A DNA stretch of 64,000 nucleotides from an uncultured Eggerthellaceae bacterium (GCA_947650915.1 CANSWY010000005.1:1-64000), one strand, 5' to 3'. Positions 39,690-48,677 are shown, numbered from the stretch's first letter. Numbers and translations are program-made. The notes: generated by a model not told the origin, from the sequence alone.

Positions 39690-42119
39690 ATGAGCGAAGG
39701 ATGGAGGGGAGCGAAGATGGAGAAGGAGTATTCGGATTGGCATGACAATCCGACCATGCGCAGCTGGCACCCAGAGCGATTGAACGCCCGGAGCGAGTGC
39801 ACCATTTCGGACGTGAATGACCTCAACAAGCCCTGGCGCTTCGAAGAGGATGGCCTGACGGTCACGCGCACGAGCCCGTGGTCGCCGCCAGGATGCCACC
39901 CGGTCGGGTGCTCTTTGAAGCTCTACACTGACGAGGATGGGAAGCTCGTCAAGGTGGAAGGGGATGAGAACAACCCGGTGACGCAGGGGCGCTTGTGCGT
40001 TCGCTGCCTCACCTTGAAGGATTACATCTACAACCCGAGCCGCATCTTGCATCCCATGAAGCGAGACCCCAAGAAGCGCGGCGACGCGGATGCGTGGGAG
40101 GAGATCAGCTGGGATGAGGCGTTCGCTCTCATCAAGAGCGAATACGATCGCATCACGAAGGAGTACGGGCGCGAGTCCATCGTGTGCTTCGCGGGCACCG
40201 GACGTGAGGGCGGCACCATGGCGCCGTTCGGGAGCCGGATGCTCTGCACGCCGAACTATTGCTATTCGCAATCGGGGTACGCGTGCTACGTGCCCCGCAT
40301 GGCGGCTTCCTCGTATCTGCTCGGGGCGGCATACCCCGAGATAGACTATGCGGGAGGGCTGCCTGGGCGCTACGATGACCCTGAGTACGAGGTGCCTGAG
40401 TGCATCGTGATATGGGGCAAGGAGCCGCTGCCGTCGAATCCGGATGGGTTCTTCGGGCACTCGGTCATCGACCTCATGCGCCGCGGCACGCGTCTGATCG
40501 TGGTCGATCCGCGTGCGAATTGGCTCTCCACGCGCGCTGACTACCATTTGCAGCTCCGTCCTGGAACGGATGCGGCGCTCTCTCTTGCATGGATCAACGT
40601 GATCGCCAACGAAAAGCTCTACGATGCGGAGTTCGTCGAGTATTGGACCTACGGGTTCGATGAGTTGGTAGAGCGTGCCCAGGAGATGCCGCCTTCTCGC
40701 GCTGCTGAGATCACCGGGGTTCCTGAGGAGATCATCATCGAGTCAGCGCGCATGTATGCCAATGCGACCCCTGCGGCCATCGCGTGGGGCTTGGCGCTCG
40801 ACCAGAAGGCGAACGGCATGCAGGTCGGTCACTGCCTGATCGCGCTCATGGCCATCACGGGCAACATCGACGTGCCGGGCGGTCAGCGCATCGGCGATAA
40901 GACCATGGGCCTCAACGAGGCGGGCTTCGGGTTCGAAGAGGGCTTGGGGCAGGAGCTGATCGCGAAGATGATCGGCGCGAAAGAGTATCCGGCCTATTGC
41001 GGCCTGATCTTGAACTCACATGCCGATCTCACGCTGCGCGCCATGGAGACAGAGGATCCCTATCCCATCCGCATGGGCTTCTATGCGGGCAACAACCTGC
41101 TCTCATGCACCTCGGCGGAGCCGGAGCGCTGGATGAAAGCCATCAATGGCTCAATGGAGTTCGTCATCGCCTTCGACACCTTCATGACCCCCTCAGCCCA
41201 AGCGACCTGCGACGTGTTCCTCCCCCTGGCCACGATCGCCGAGCGCGAGGGCGTCGTTCAGACCCATTACGGTTCCTCCCCGGTGACCATGGGCTTCATG
41301 AACAAGGCCGTCACCCAAGGCGAGGGCATGTCCGACATGGAGCTCTGCTTCAATCTGGGCAAGGTGCTCAACCCGCATCTGTGGGACCAGTACGAGGATA
41401 TCCGCGACTTCATCGAGCATCTGCGCCTTGGCAAGAAGTACTGCTATGAGGATATCCGGAAAGAGGTCGTGCTCCAGCGCTACGTCGGGTATCGCAAGTA
41501 CGAGACGGGTCTGCTCCGTCGTGACGGGAAGCCGGGCTTCAACACCTCAACGGGGAGGGTGGAGCTCTGGTCCTATGCGTTCCACCGCTTCGGAGACGAT
41601 CCGCTGCCGTACTACATCGAGCCGCAATTCGGTCCGGAGTCATCACCTGAGCTCATGGAAGAGTATCCCTTCATCCTCACCAGCGGTGCGCGCACGTATG
41701 CCTTCTTCCATTCCGAGAACAGGCAGATACCCTATTGCCGCGAGCTGAATCCCGACCCGCTCCTGGAGATCAATCCCGAGGATGCCAAGCGCAAGGGCAT
41801 CGTGGATGGCAGCTGGGTGAAAGCGGTCAATCAGTTCGGGGAGTGCGTCATGAAGGCGAAGGTGTCGCCCATCGTCAAGGAGGGCGTCGTCCATGCGCAG
41901 CATGCGTGGTGGTTCCCCGAGCAGGATGGCAACGATCACGGCGGCGGTGCCTACGATACGTTCCGCTCCAATATCAATAATCTGGTTCCCAACTTCCATT
42001 TCGGCAAGCTCGGCTTCGGGGCTCCGTTCAAGTGCATGATCTGCGACGTGGTGCCCATCAGTGAGAGCTATGACACGGATATGGATGAGATCTGGGAGAA
42101 GTTCGGGAAGTTGGTGTAG
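39690..42119 (+). CDS. Molybdopterin oxidoreductase 2 (catechol-dehydroxylase-like)
   Basis: About 809 residues, a paralogue of enzymes 1 and 3. The N-terminal cluster motif is complete: WSPPGCHPVGC and GRLCVRC (Cys 69, 74, 103, 106 from this start). The probable Mo ligand is Cys199 in ACYVPR. MGD-binding segments (VIWGKEPLPSNPDGFFGHSV) and the C-terminal VHAQHAWWFPEQ are conserved. A 55-residue leader rich in charged residues precedes the cluster; there is no Tat motif. ATGs at 39666, 39690 and 39717 are possible starts; 39690 follows AGAAGGAATC and 39717 follows GGAGGGGAGC. It is followed by its own ferredoxin, so the operon carries two complete enzyme pairs. Confidence 0.87.
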   Translation: MSEGWRGAKMEKEYSDWHDNPTMRSWHPERLNARSECTISDVNDLNKPWRFEEDGLTVTRTSPWSPPGCHPVGCSLKLYTDEDGKLVKVEGDENNPVTQGRLCVRCLTLKDYIYNPSRILHPMKRDPKKRGDADAWEEISWDEAFALIKSEYDRITKEYGRESIVCFAGTGREGGTMAPFGSRMLCTPNYCYSQSGYACYVPRMAASSYLLGAAYPEIDYAGGLPGRYDDPEYEVPECIVIWGKEPLPSNPDGFFGHSVIDLMRRGTRLIVVDPRANWLSTRADYHLQLRPGTDAALSLAWINVIANEKLYDAEFVEYWTYGFDELVERAQEMPPSRAAEITGVPEEIIIESARMYANATPAAIAWGLALDQKANGMQVGHCLIALMAITGNIDVPGGQRIGDKTMGLNEAGFGFEEGLGQELIAKMIGAKEYPAYCGLILNSHADLTLRAMETEDPYPIRMGFYAGNNLLSCTSAEPERWMKAINGSMEFVIAFDTFMTPSAQATCDVFLPLATIAEREGVVQTHYGSSPVTMGFMNKAVTQGEGMSDMELCFNLGKVLNPHLWDQYEDIRDFIEHLRLGKKYCYEDIRKEVVLQRYVGYRKYETGLLRRDGKPGFNTSTGRVELWSYAFHRFGDDPLPYYIEPQFGPESSPELMEEYPFILTSGARTYAFFHSENRQIPYCRELNPDPLLEINPEDAKRKGIVDGSWVKAVNQFGECVMKAKVSPIVKEGVVHAQHAWWFPEQDGNDHGGGAYDTFRSNINNLVPNFHFGKLGFGAPFKCMICDVVPISESYDTDMDEIWEKFGKLV

Positions 42120-42121
42120 CT

Positions 42122-42619
42122 ATGACAGCATTTGGCCTGCTTATCGATTACGAATACTGCTCAGGATGCCAGTCGTGCGAGGTCTCCTGCAAGGAGGAGC
42201 ACGGATATCCGGTGGGCAAGTGGGGCATCCGGGTCATGGACGACGGTCCATGGGAGATTGAGCCGGGACACATGAACTGGAACAAGGTGCCCATCCCCAC
42301 TGACCTCTGCGACCTGTGCGCTGGGCGAACCGCCAAGGGGCGCGAGCCAGCATGCGTGCACCACTGCCTTGCCGATGTCATGAAGTATGGGCCTGTTGCA
42401 GAGCTGGCGGCATTCATGGAGGAGAAGCCAAAGCAAGTCCTCTTCGTCCCGCAGTACAAGCCCTATGAGGCGCGTGGGGCCTTCGTGTCGGCCAGGAAGG
42501 ATGATGCGAGCCGACGCAGGGCTGCGGCCATGGAGGTGGATGCGAACGCGCAGGTGGAGTTCGCGACGCACCGGGATGATTCTGACGTGAGGAACGTGGA
42601 AGAGCTCAGCGAGCAGTGA
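42122..42619 (+). CDS. 4Fe-4S ferredoxin-type partner 2
   Basis: 165 residues: a cluster-binding core like partner 1 (YCSGCQSCEVSC, CDLC, CVHHC) with an extra C-terminal tail of about 60 mostly charged residues (SARKDDASRRRAAAM...). It starts 2 bp after the stop of Mo-enzyme 2, so is translated with it. It should pass electrons to that enzyme; the tail may bind a protein partner. Confidence 0.9.
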   Translation: MTAFGLLIDYEYCSGCQSCEVSCKEEHGYPVGKWGIRVMDDGPWEIEPGHMNWNKVPIPTDLCDLCAGRTAKGREPACVHHCLADVMKYGPVAELAAFMEEKPKQVLFVPQYKPYEARGAFVSARKDDASRRRAAAMEVDANAQVEFATHRDDSDVRNVEELSEQ

Positions 42620-42631
42620 GGCGGCGATAGC

Positions 42632-43066
42632 ATGGAGCGCGAAGAGCGGATCGGAAGGGTGGTCAAGGCCCTCTACAAGGGAGGGCCGACCGGCGAGGAG
42701 CCTCTGGACGACCATTCCGCGGGAGAGCCAGAGGAGCTCGTGGTGGGCGTGGGGCAGCTGCCTCGCGGCATCGATGAGGCGCTGCTGGATATGGAAGCGG
42801 GCGAGGAGCGGACGATCATCATCCCCTGCGAGAAGGGCTTCGGTCCCCACGACCCCCAAGGCGTCCAAACGTATCCGCGCGCGGCCATCGAGGGCGGGGA
42901 GAAGCTGCAGCTGGGAGATGTGTTCCCGTGGACCAACCCCGCATCGGGACAGCCGATCCCCGTCAGGGTGGTCAAGGCAGACGACCAGCTCGTGACGATT
43001 GACTTCAATCACCCTTTCGCCGGCAAGGAGCTCACCTACTGGTTGAGATTGGTGTCTGTGGGATAG
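42632..43066 (+). CDS. SlyD-type FKBP peptidyl-prolyl isomerase
   Basis: 144 residues. The FKBP core with inserted-flap domain is recognisable from EELVVGVGQLPRGIDEALLD, MEAGEERTIIIPCEKGFGPHD and the end VTIDFNHPFAGKELTYWLRL (FDFNHPLAGK-type). These isomerases assist folding and, in SlyD, metal delivery; the His-rich SlyD tail is absent. Being inside the Mo-enzyme operon, it may help to mature or metallate these proteins, an inference. Confidence 0.85.
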   Translation: MEREERIGRVVKALYKGGPTGEEPLDDHSAGEPEELVVGVGQLPRGIDEALLDMEAGEERTIIIPCEKGFGPHDPQGVQTYPRAAIEGGEKLQLGDVFPWTNPASGQPIPVRVVKADDQLVTIDFNHPFAGKELTYWLRLVSVG

Positions 43067-43073
43067 GGCGGCC

Positions 43074-43328
43074 ATGTGCTTCTTCTGTGCAGGTTGCGGT
43101 GCATGTCCCCGAGCAGCTACGCAAGATGCTCCGCTTTGGGTGGCTGCAGAGGGGATGTGCCCCGCATGCGGGGCCGCGCTCGCCTCGGAGGCGGAAGCGC
43201 GCTGCGGATGCGGATGGGCAGCGCCCGCGCCAGCGGGAAGGGCACAGGCCCGATCGGATAAGGATGAGGCCCGGCTCTCTGATGAGGAGGGTGCAGGGCG
43301 CAAGATAGAGGAAAGGTCAGAGAGATGA
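43074..43328 (+). CDS. Small zinc-ribbon protein (MCF type), second of three
   Basis: 84 residues starting MCFFCAGCGACPRA, with a second Cys group CPACGAALASE and CGCGWA, followed by a charged tail. Like the protein at 35548 it begins with MCF and sits directly before an MFS gene, overlapping it by 4 bp (ATGA). Zinc binding is inferred from the Cys pattern; the function is unknown. Confidence 0.6.
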   Translation: MCFFCAGCGACPRAATQDAPLWVAAEGMCPACGAALASEAEARCGCGWAAPAPAGRAQARSDKDEARLSDEEGAGRKIEERSER

Positions 43329-44614
43329 CTGAGACCAATAAGGGAAGACTGCATTACGCATGGCTCATCTTCATAGGATGCTGCTTCGTCAATGCCGCAT
43401 CCATGGCGGCATCGATCAGCATCGTCGGGGTGTATCTGCTCCCCGTGTCATCGTCGATCGGGGTGGGTCCAGGCGACTGGATGCTCTGGATGACGGTGTG
43501 TTCCATCGTGTCGTGCATCGTGACGTCAATCTGGGGGCAGTTTCTCCAGACCAAGAACATCAATGTGGTGACATCCATCTCCGCGGCCGCGCTCGCCATC
43601 GCCGTGTTCGCGTTCTCCTTCGGCAATAGCGTGCAGTGGTTCTGGATCTGGGGTGGCGTGCTGGGCTTTGCCATGCCGTGCATCGCCACGCTGACGGTGC
43701 CCACCCTCATCGGCAACTGGTTCGGCAAGAAGTACAGCGGGAAGCTCCTGGGCATCGCAGCTGCCTTCACGGGCGTGGGGACCTTCTGTTGGGCACCGTT
43801 GTTCACCATGATCATCCAGAGCCTGGGATGGCAGACGGCCTATCAGCTGAACGCTGCGCTCATCGCCGTGTGCCTGCTCCCCTGGACGCTGTTCGTCTTC
43901 AAGTTCAAGCCAGAGGACAAGGGTCTCGAACCCTATGGCTATGACGCGGAGCTTGAGGCGCAGAGCGCGAACGCCATGAAGCTCGGCATGAGCCGCTCCC
44001 TGGCGCTCAAGACGGCTCCGTTCTGGATCATGGTGGTGGTCATCCTCTTCACGTCCATGGGCATGGGCTTCAACAGCAATCAGGTTGCCATCGCGACCGA
44101 GGCGATGAGCGGGTCGATGGACATGCAGGCTGCGGCCATGTTGGGCGCTTCCATGATATCTGTGGCGGCTGTGGGCAACATCTGCGGGAAGATCATCTTC
44201 GGGTTCATGCAGACGCGTGCTGGCTTGAAAGCCACGTTCATCGTGTTCATCGTGGCATTCTTGGTCGGCTTCGGACTGTGGGCATTCGTGCCGATATCCG
44301 CGGTGCTCCTGATCGGTGCGTTCCTGTTCGGCACTCATAATGCGCTCGTGTCCGTGGGATATCCGCTGCTCGTGCGCTCGTTGTACGGAAACAAGGATTA
44401 CTCGAAGATCTTCTCGAACCTCATGACCGTCAACGGGCTGATGGGCGGCATCAGCGGCACGATCATCAGCTTCGTCTATCAGATGCTCGGCTCCTACCAG
44501 GCAGCGCTCGTGGCTGCGATGGCCATCGTGGTGCTCATCGGCATCGGCGTTCTGGTGGCGTGCGGATTCATCGGGAAGATGAAATGGGACTCACCCGCAC
44601 CTGTTGAGAGCTGA
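43325..44614 (+). CDS. MFS transporter 2 (OFA/oxalate-formate-like layout)
   Basis: 429 residues with twelve helices. It begins LHYAWLIFIGCCFVNAASMA; the mid segment TLTVPTLIGNWFGKKYSGKL, with the NWFGKK loop, is typical of MFS monocarboxylate/OFA-type carriers. Likely substrate or product antiporter of the operon. A hairpin terminator candidate follows at 44645-44687, so this appears to be the last gene. Confidence 0.86.
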   Translation: MTETNKGRLHYAWLIFIGCCFVNAASMAASISIVGVYLLPVSSSIGVGPGDWMLWMTVCSIVSCIVTSIWGQFLQTKNINVVTSISAAALAIAVFAFSFGNSVQWFWIWGGVLGFAMPCIATLTVPTLIGNWFGKKYSGKLLGIAAAFTGVGTFCWAPLFTMIIQSLGWQTAYQLNAALIAVCLLPWTLFVFKFKPEDKGLEPYGYDAELEAQSANAMKLGMSRSLALKTAPFWIMVVVILFTSMGMGFNSNQVAIATEAMSGSMDMQAAAMLGASMISVAAVGNICGKIIFGFMQTRAGLKATFIVFIVAFLVGFGLWAFVPISAVLLIGAFLFGTHNALVSVGYPLLVRSLYGNKDYSKIFSNLMTVNGLMGGISGTIISFVYQMLGSYQAALVAAMAIVVLIGIGVLVACGFIGKMKWDSPAPVES

Positions 44615-44644
44615 TGCGCACAGCTGGCATCAGAAAAGCTTGCA

Positions 44645-44687
44645 GCGAGCGGGGAGGGCCAGGCGGCCTTGTCCGCTCGCTTCTTCT
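44645..44687 (+). terminator. Candidate terminator after MFS 2
   Basis: Perfect stem GCGAGCGG/CCGCTCGC with a further inner GC stem, followed by TTCTTCT rather than a pure T run. It would close the 35.5-44.6 kb transcript. Confidence 0.6.
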
Positions 44688-44797
44688 ATACTGAGGTTCG
44701 CATCGTCCCTTGAGGGCGTCTTTTTGCGAAGCCCTTCTTGGAGAGGGCGCATCTTGTCCTTGGAGGATGGCACCGATCGACAAGATTGGAGGAAAGC

Positions 44798-45739
44798 ATG
44801 GATCTGGAATTGCTGCGAGAGTTTCAAGTCTTCGCCGTTTCCCAGAATCTGAGCAAGGCTGCGAAGGTCCTGCATGTGACGCAGTCGTGCTTGAGCAAGC
44901 ACATTGCCGAGATAGAGCGCACTACCGGATTGAGCCTGCTCGACCATGGTCCCAAGAGCGTCTCGCTGACGCCGGTCGGCGAGTGCTTCTTGCGAGAGGT
45001 GTCGCCCATCGTCTCCTCCTATGACAATTGCCTCATCAAGTGCCGGAAGCTCCAGCAGCGTTATGACAACATGCTCAAGGTGCAGCTGCTCTTGGATGGC
45101 AATATCGTCAATGGGCTCCTCTTTCAGCTGCGCAATGAGTTCAAGATGCTGCATCCAGAGTGCGAGGTGATCTTCGAGAAGCTCATCGGGTACACGCCTG
45201 AGAGCGCCCTTCCGCTGCGGATCTTCGACGTGACGCTGGCGTGCCGTTGTGGCGATCTGCGAACGTACGAAGAGGAGTGCGCGCATGCGGGGATCCGCGT
45301 GCTGCCCTTGAAGAAGGATCCCATCATCGTGTGGCTGAGCAAGGAGAATCCGCTTGCGCAGGCCGAGCGCTTGACTTTGGACATGCTCGATTGCATCCCC
45401 ATCATGACCAGCGTCACAGATGCGTTCGACTACATACGCGAGGCTACTGAGACGCTGTTCGAATCTCATGGGATGGTGGCGTTCATGAAGCCGGTGCACT
45501 TCGATATCGCGTCTCCTGCTGCGTTCTTCCTGTCAGATTTCGATCGGCGCGCTGTGATGCTCACCTCGTCGGGCATGCTGGGGAACGCGGGCTTGAGCGA
45601 ACGGGATGACATCTGCTGGAAGCAGCTGGACGGGGGAGATGCCGTCATGACGGTCTGCATGTGCGCGCTCGTGGAGAACAGACGGGCGAATGAGTTCCTG
45701 GACTTCGCCGAGGTGAGCCTTGGGAATCATGGGGCCTGA
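44798..45739 (+). CDS. LysR-family transcriptional regulator
   Basis: 313 residues. The N-terminal winged HTH (MDLELLREFQVFAVSQNLSK, VLHVTQSCLSKHIAEIERTT, LTPVGECFL) is typical of LysR; the rest is a periplasmic-binding-like effector domain. GGAGGAAAGC precedes the ATG at 44798. It stands downstream of and co-directional with the Mo-enzyme operon, and probably senses its substrate. The operator was not located. Confidence 0.9.
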   Translation: MDLELLREFQVFAVSQNLSKAAKVLHVTQSCLSKHIAEIERTTGLSLLDHGPKSVSLTPVGECFLREVSPIVSSYDNCLIKCRKLQQRYDNMLKVQLLLDGNIVNGLLFQLRNEFKMLHPECEVIFEKLIGYTPESALPLRIFDVTLACRCGDLRTYEEECAHAGIRVLPLKKDPIIVWLSKENPLAQAERLTLDMLDCIPIMTSVTDAFDYIREATETLFESHGMVAFMKPVHFDIASPAAFFLSDFDRRAVMLTSSGMLGNAGLSERDDICWKQLDGGDAVMTVCMCALVENRRANEFLDFAEVSLGNHGA

Positions 45740-45843
45740 GGAGAGCGACCGGCAGCACGAAAGTGGTGCCAGGCAGATCGCCCTTGCGCCGTCAGACGCG
45801 AATGACACCGCATGGTCCGTCTAGCCACGAAGGGGCGGCATGA

Positions 45844-45877
45844 GACACAGGGAACACAGGGGACGGTTCTCTGTGTC
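45844..45877. repeat. Hairpin GACACAG...CTGTGTC
   Basis: GACACAGGGAAC and GTTCTCTGTGTC pair around ACAGGGGACG. The loop shares GGGGACGGT with the family 3 terminal repeats, and ACCGTCCCCTGTG motifs also stand at 35.2 kb. Confidence 0.6.
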
Positions 45878-45929
45878 AGATGGCCCTGCTCCATTCGGAT
45901 GTAGGCCAGTGGTTGCAATGGGGTGGGGA

Positions 45930-46026
45930 ATGTGCAAAAGGGACGTTCCAAATTGCACATAGGAAAGGACTCTCGGCACAGTCTCGCTTTTCCTATGTGC
46001 GATTTGGGACGTCCCTTTTGCACATC
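45930..46026. repeat. Family 1 hairpin repeat, copy 1d (inverted)
   Basis: 97 bp: ATGTGCAAAAGGGACGTTCC ... GGGACGTCCCTTTTGCACAT. The mismatch is on the opposite arm compared with other copies, and the loop is the reverse complement of the loop of copy 1c at 34475, so this is the same element in the other orientation. It ends 4 bp from the stop of the Spx/ArsC-like gene. Confidence 0.9.
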
Positions 46027-46030
46027 AGGG

Positions 46031-46402
46031 TCAGAGGTTGAGGGTGGATCGCCAGGCGGGTTCTTTGAAGCCGGGGATGGCGGTGTCAGGGGTCACCAGC
46101 AGGGGGCGCTTCACCAGCATGCCGTTGCTGGCAAGGAGGTCATACTGTTCGGCTTCGCTCATAGCGGGCAGTTTCTTTGACAGCTCCATCTCTCGGTAGA
46201 GCATGCCGCTGGTGTTGAAGAAGCGCTTGAGCGGGAGACCGCTGCGCTCATGCCACGCGCGCAGTTCGTCGGCCGTGGGATTCCGTTCCACGATGTTGCG
46301 CGCTTCGTAGCGCACTCCATGGCCATCAAGCCACTTCTTGGCTTTCTGGCAGGTGGAGCATTTCGGGTATTCCAAGAACAGGATGCTGTCCGTCACGTCC
46401 AT
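46031..46402 (-). CDS. Spx/ArsC-like (arsenate reductase family) protein
   Basis: 123 residues. LFLEYPKCSTCQKAKKWLDG carries the CxxC-type redox motif of Spx/YffB/ArsC-like proteins, and LLVTPDTAIPGFKEPAW is the typical C-terminal part with KRPLLV. It is either a thiol-dependent reductase or a Spx-type regulator; I favour the YffB-like group because of its short length. AAGGAGATGG precedes the ATG at 46402. The stop of msrAB is 32 bp upstream, so they form a thiol-repair operon. A deleted copy lies at 34985. Confidence 0.82.
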   Translation of the reverse strand: MDVTDSILFLEYPKCSTCQKAKKWLDGHGVRYEARNIVERNPTADELRAWHERSGLPLKRFFNTSGMLYREMELSKKLPAMSEAEQYDLLASNGMLVKRPLLVTPDTAIPGFKEPAWRSTLNL

Positions 46403-46434
46403 CCATCTCCTTCGCGGGTTCCGTCGAATGCCCA

Positions 46435-47406
46435 TCATAGCAAGGGGAGCAGGTAGCCGTAGCCCTCTTCCTCCAGGTGGTCCTTGGGGATGAAGCGCAG
46501 TGCGGAGCCGTTGATGCAGTAGCGCTGGCCTCCCGAACTGGCGGGGCCGTCCTCGAACACGTGGCCCAGGTGGCTTTGGCCCTTGGCACTGCGCACTTCG
46601 GTCCGCGGCATGCCGGGAATGCTGGCATCCGGCGCCTCGGTCACGGAGCTCTCAGCGATGGGGCGCGCGAACGCGGGCCAGCCGCAGCCGGCGTCGAACT
46701 TGTCCTTGGAAGAGAAGAGCGGCTCTCCTGTCACAACGTCAACGTAGATGCCTTCGTCGAACAGCTGGTCGTAGGGGTGCGTGAAGGCGCGGTCCGTGAC
46801 GCTCTGTTGGGTGACCGCGAACGCTTGCGGATCCAGCGCCTCCTGCAGGGTCGCTTCATCGGGCTTCCGGTAGCCTTGGGCCGCTATGGTGAAGTCCGCC
46901 TGGTGCTCACGGACGAAACGCTCGGCGTCAGCCAGATCCACATGGCAGTAGCCGGAAGGATTGGCGTCCAGGTAGTCCTGGTGGCAGCCCTCGGCGGGGA
47001 AGAAGTTGCGCAAGGGTCCCGCCTCCACGCGCGTGGGACGTCCCAGCCGTCGTTCCACGCGCGTCAATGCCGCGGTGACGGCGGGCGCATCTCGGGGGTC
47101 CGTCCAGTAGATGTCAGTGCGGTACTGGGTGCCGCGGTCGTTCCCCTGCCGGTTCAGCGTTGTGGGGTCGATGGTGCGCAGGTACGCTTCCAGAAGGAGC
47201 GGCAAGGGAATGATGCTGGGGTCATAGACGACGCGAACGGCCTCAGCAGCGTTCGTTGCCCCAGTGCACACCTCCTCATAGATGGGGTGCGCAACCTGGG
47301 AGTTCGCATAGCCCGCCTCTGTCTCCAAGATGCCGGGCAGGCGCTTGAGATACGCTTCGGTCCCCCAGAAGCAGCCTCCTGCAAGGATGATCTCCCGTCG
47401 ATCCAT
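46435..47406 (-). CDS. msrAB: Fused methionine sulfoxide reductase A-B
   Basis: 323 residues. The N-terminal MsrA domain has the catalytic GCFWG motif at about residues 11-15 and the EGCHQDYL region near 148. The C-terminal MsrB domain has the zinc/fold pattern DAGCGWPAF, GQSHLGHVF and the catalytic Cys in RYCINGSALRF. It reduces both sulfoxide stereoisomers of methionine. AAGGAGGCGCAC precedes the ATG at 47406. It is followed closely by the Spx/ArsC-like gene. Confidence 0.94.
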   Translation of the reverse strand: MDRREIILAGGCFWGTEAYLKRLPGILETEAGYANSQVAHPIYEEVCTGATNAAEAVRVVYDPSIIPLPLLLEAYLRTIDPTTLNRQGNDRGTQYRTDIYWTDPRDAPAVTAALTRVERRLGRPTRVEAGPLRNFFPAEGCHQDYLDANPSGYCHVDLADAERFVREHQADFTIAAQGYRKPDEATLQEALDPQAFAVTQQSVTDRAFTHPYDQLFDEGIYVDVVTGEPLFSSKDKFDAGCGWPAFARPIAESSVTEAPDASIPGMPRTEVRSAKGQSHLGHVFEDGPASSGGQRYCINGSALRFIPKDHLEEEGYGYLLPLL

Positions 47407-47579
47407 GTGCGCCTCCTTCGGCAGTTCGCGGATGATAGGGGGAGGGTAGTGCATCTTCTCAGGTGGCAGAGCGCAAGGGCGCATCTGTTCACCGTACTGA
47501 TATGAAGAGGTTGCAGACAGCATCGCTCGGCGGCTCTGAGCGCAGGGTGGGGCGGTCACGCGTGTGGTAGGCTTGCGGC

Positions 47580-48278
47580 ATGGCAGGGGCGGATGACAGG
47601 AACTGGGAGCTGATCCAGGCGGCGCTGGCGGCGGAGGGCAGCGGGAAGAGCCTGCGGGTGTTCTCGTCGCGCCGCACGCTCTTCGGCATCCCGTCGGCGC
47701 TGGACGAAGAGCTGGCGAAGCTGGACGCGCAGCCGCTCAGGCCGGAGGCCGGTGCCTCAGCGAAGAGCGGCGCATCCAGGAAGAGGCCCGCCCGCGTGGC
47801 GCATCCGCTGCGCCCGGTGTTCGACGAACGTTCCCGTGTGCTCATCCTGGGCACCATGCCCTCCCCGAAGTCCCGCGAGACGGGCTTCTACTACAACCAT
47901 CCCCAGAACCGCTTCTGGCGGGTGATGGCGGCGCTGTTCGATGAGCCCCTCCCCCAGACGAACGTTGAGAAGGAGCGGCTGGTGCGGACGCACGGCATCG
48001 CGCTCTGGGACGTGCTGGCAGAATGCGCCATCGAAGGCGCAGCGGACGGCACCATCGCGGACATCGTGCCGAATGACATCCCGTGGCTTCTGGGCCAGGC
48101 GCCCATCCAGGCCGTCTTCTGCACGGGCGCGAAGGCGGCGGAACTCTACCGCAAGCATTGCGAAACGGCCGCGGGCATGGCATGCACGCGCTTGTCCTCC
48201 ACCAGCCCTGCGAACGCGGGCACGTCTTTGGAACAGCTGATCGAAGAATACCGGCAGATCCTGCCGTTCTGCTGCTGA
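47580..48278 (+). CDS. Hypoxanthine-DNA glycosylase (UDG family 6)
   Basis: 232 residues. From about residue 85 the UDG-fold signature LILGTMPSPKSRETGFYYNH followed by PQNRFWRVM identifies the DNA-deoxyinosine glycosylase family, with a second motif in STSPANAG near the C-terminus. It excises hypoxanthine arising from adenine deamination. The N-terminal 80 residues are an extension not needed for the fold (LRVFSSRRTLFGIPSALD), possibly for DNA or protein contacts. It is divergent from msrAB. Confidence 0.87.
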   Translation: MAGADDRNWELIQAALAAEGSGKSLRVFSSRRTLFGIPSALDEELAKLDAQPLRPEAGASAKSGASRKRPARVAHPLRPVFDERSRVLILGTMPSPKSRETGFYYNHPQNRFWRVMAALFDEPLPQTNVEKERLVRTHGIALWDVLAECAIEGAADGTIADIVPNDIPWLLGQAPIQAVFCTGAKAAELYRKHCETAAGMACTRLSSTSPANAGTSLEQLIEEYRQILPFCC

Positions 48279-48280
48279 GA

Positions 48281-48482
48281 GATCTCCCAAATCGCACCTG
48301 TGACATGTCTGATGTGCAAAAGGTGCAAAAGGGACGTCCCAAATTGCACATAGGAACAGTCTTTCAGTGCGCATGGTCTATTTCTATGTGCAATTTGGAA
48401 CGTCCCTTTTGCACCTTGAAGAAGTTATTCAGCGCGCATCGTCTGATCCTCTGTTCGATTTGGAACGTCCCTTTTGCACATC
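48281..48482. repeat. Family 1 hairpin repeat, copy 1e with half-units
   Basis: A left half-unit (48281-48300, CTCCCAAATCGCACCTG), the hairpin 48321-48417 with changed outer pairs (GGTGC/GCACC instead of TGTGC/GCACA), and a further right half-unit ending at 48482 (GGAACGTCCCTTTTGCACAT). The loop resembles copy 1f. Confidence 0.9.
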
Positions 48483-48677
48483 GGCTTTCGCGCATCGGAG
48501 CGTTCTGGAGGAAGTTCCAATCTGGGGATCCCGCTCTTGGAGGATTTGCCGTATCGCTCCCCACATCCGGTGAGTATGGTGCTCTCATCTTGGACAGCAC
48601 TGTCCCATATCTCGATTCTGAGCCGTGCGGAAGCGCTGCCATGAGGGGGAAAGAGAGGTAAGGGAAAGGAGCGGTGC

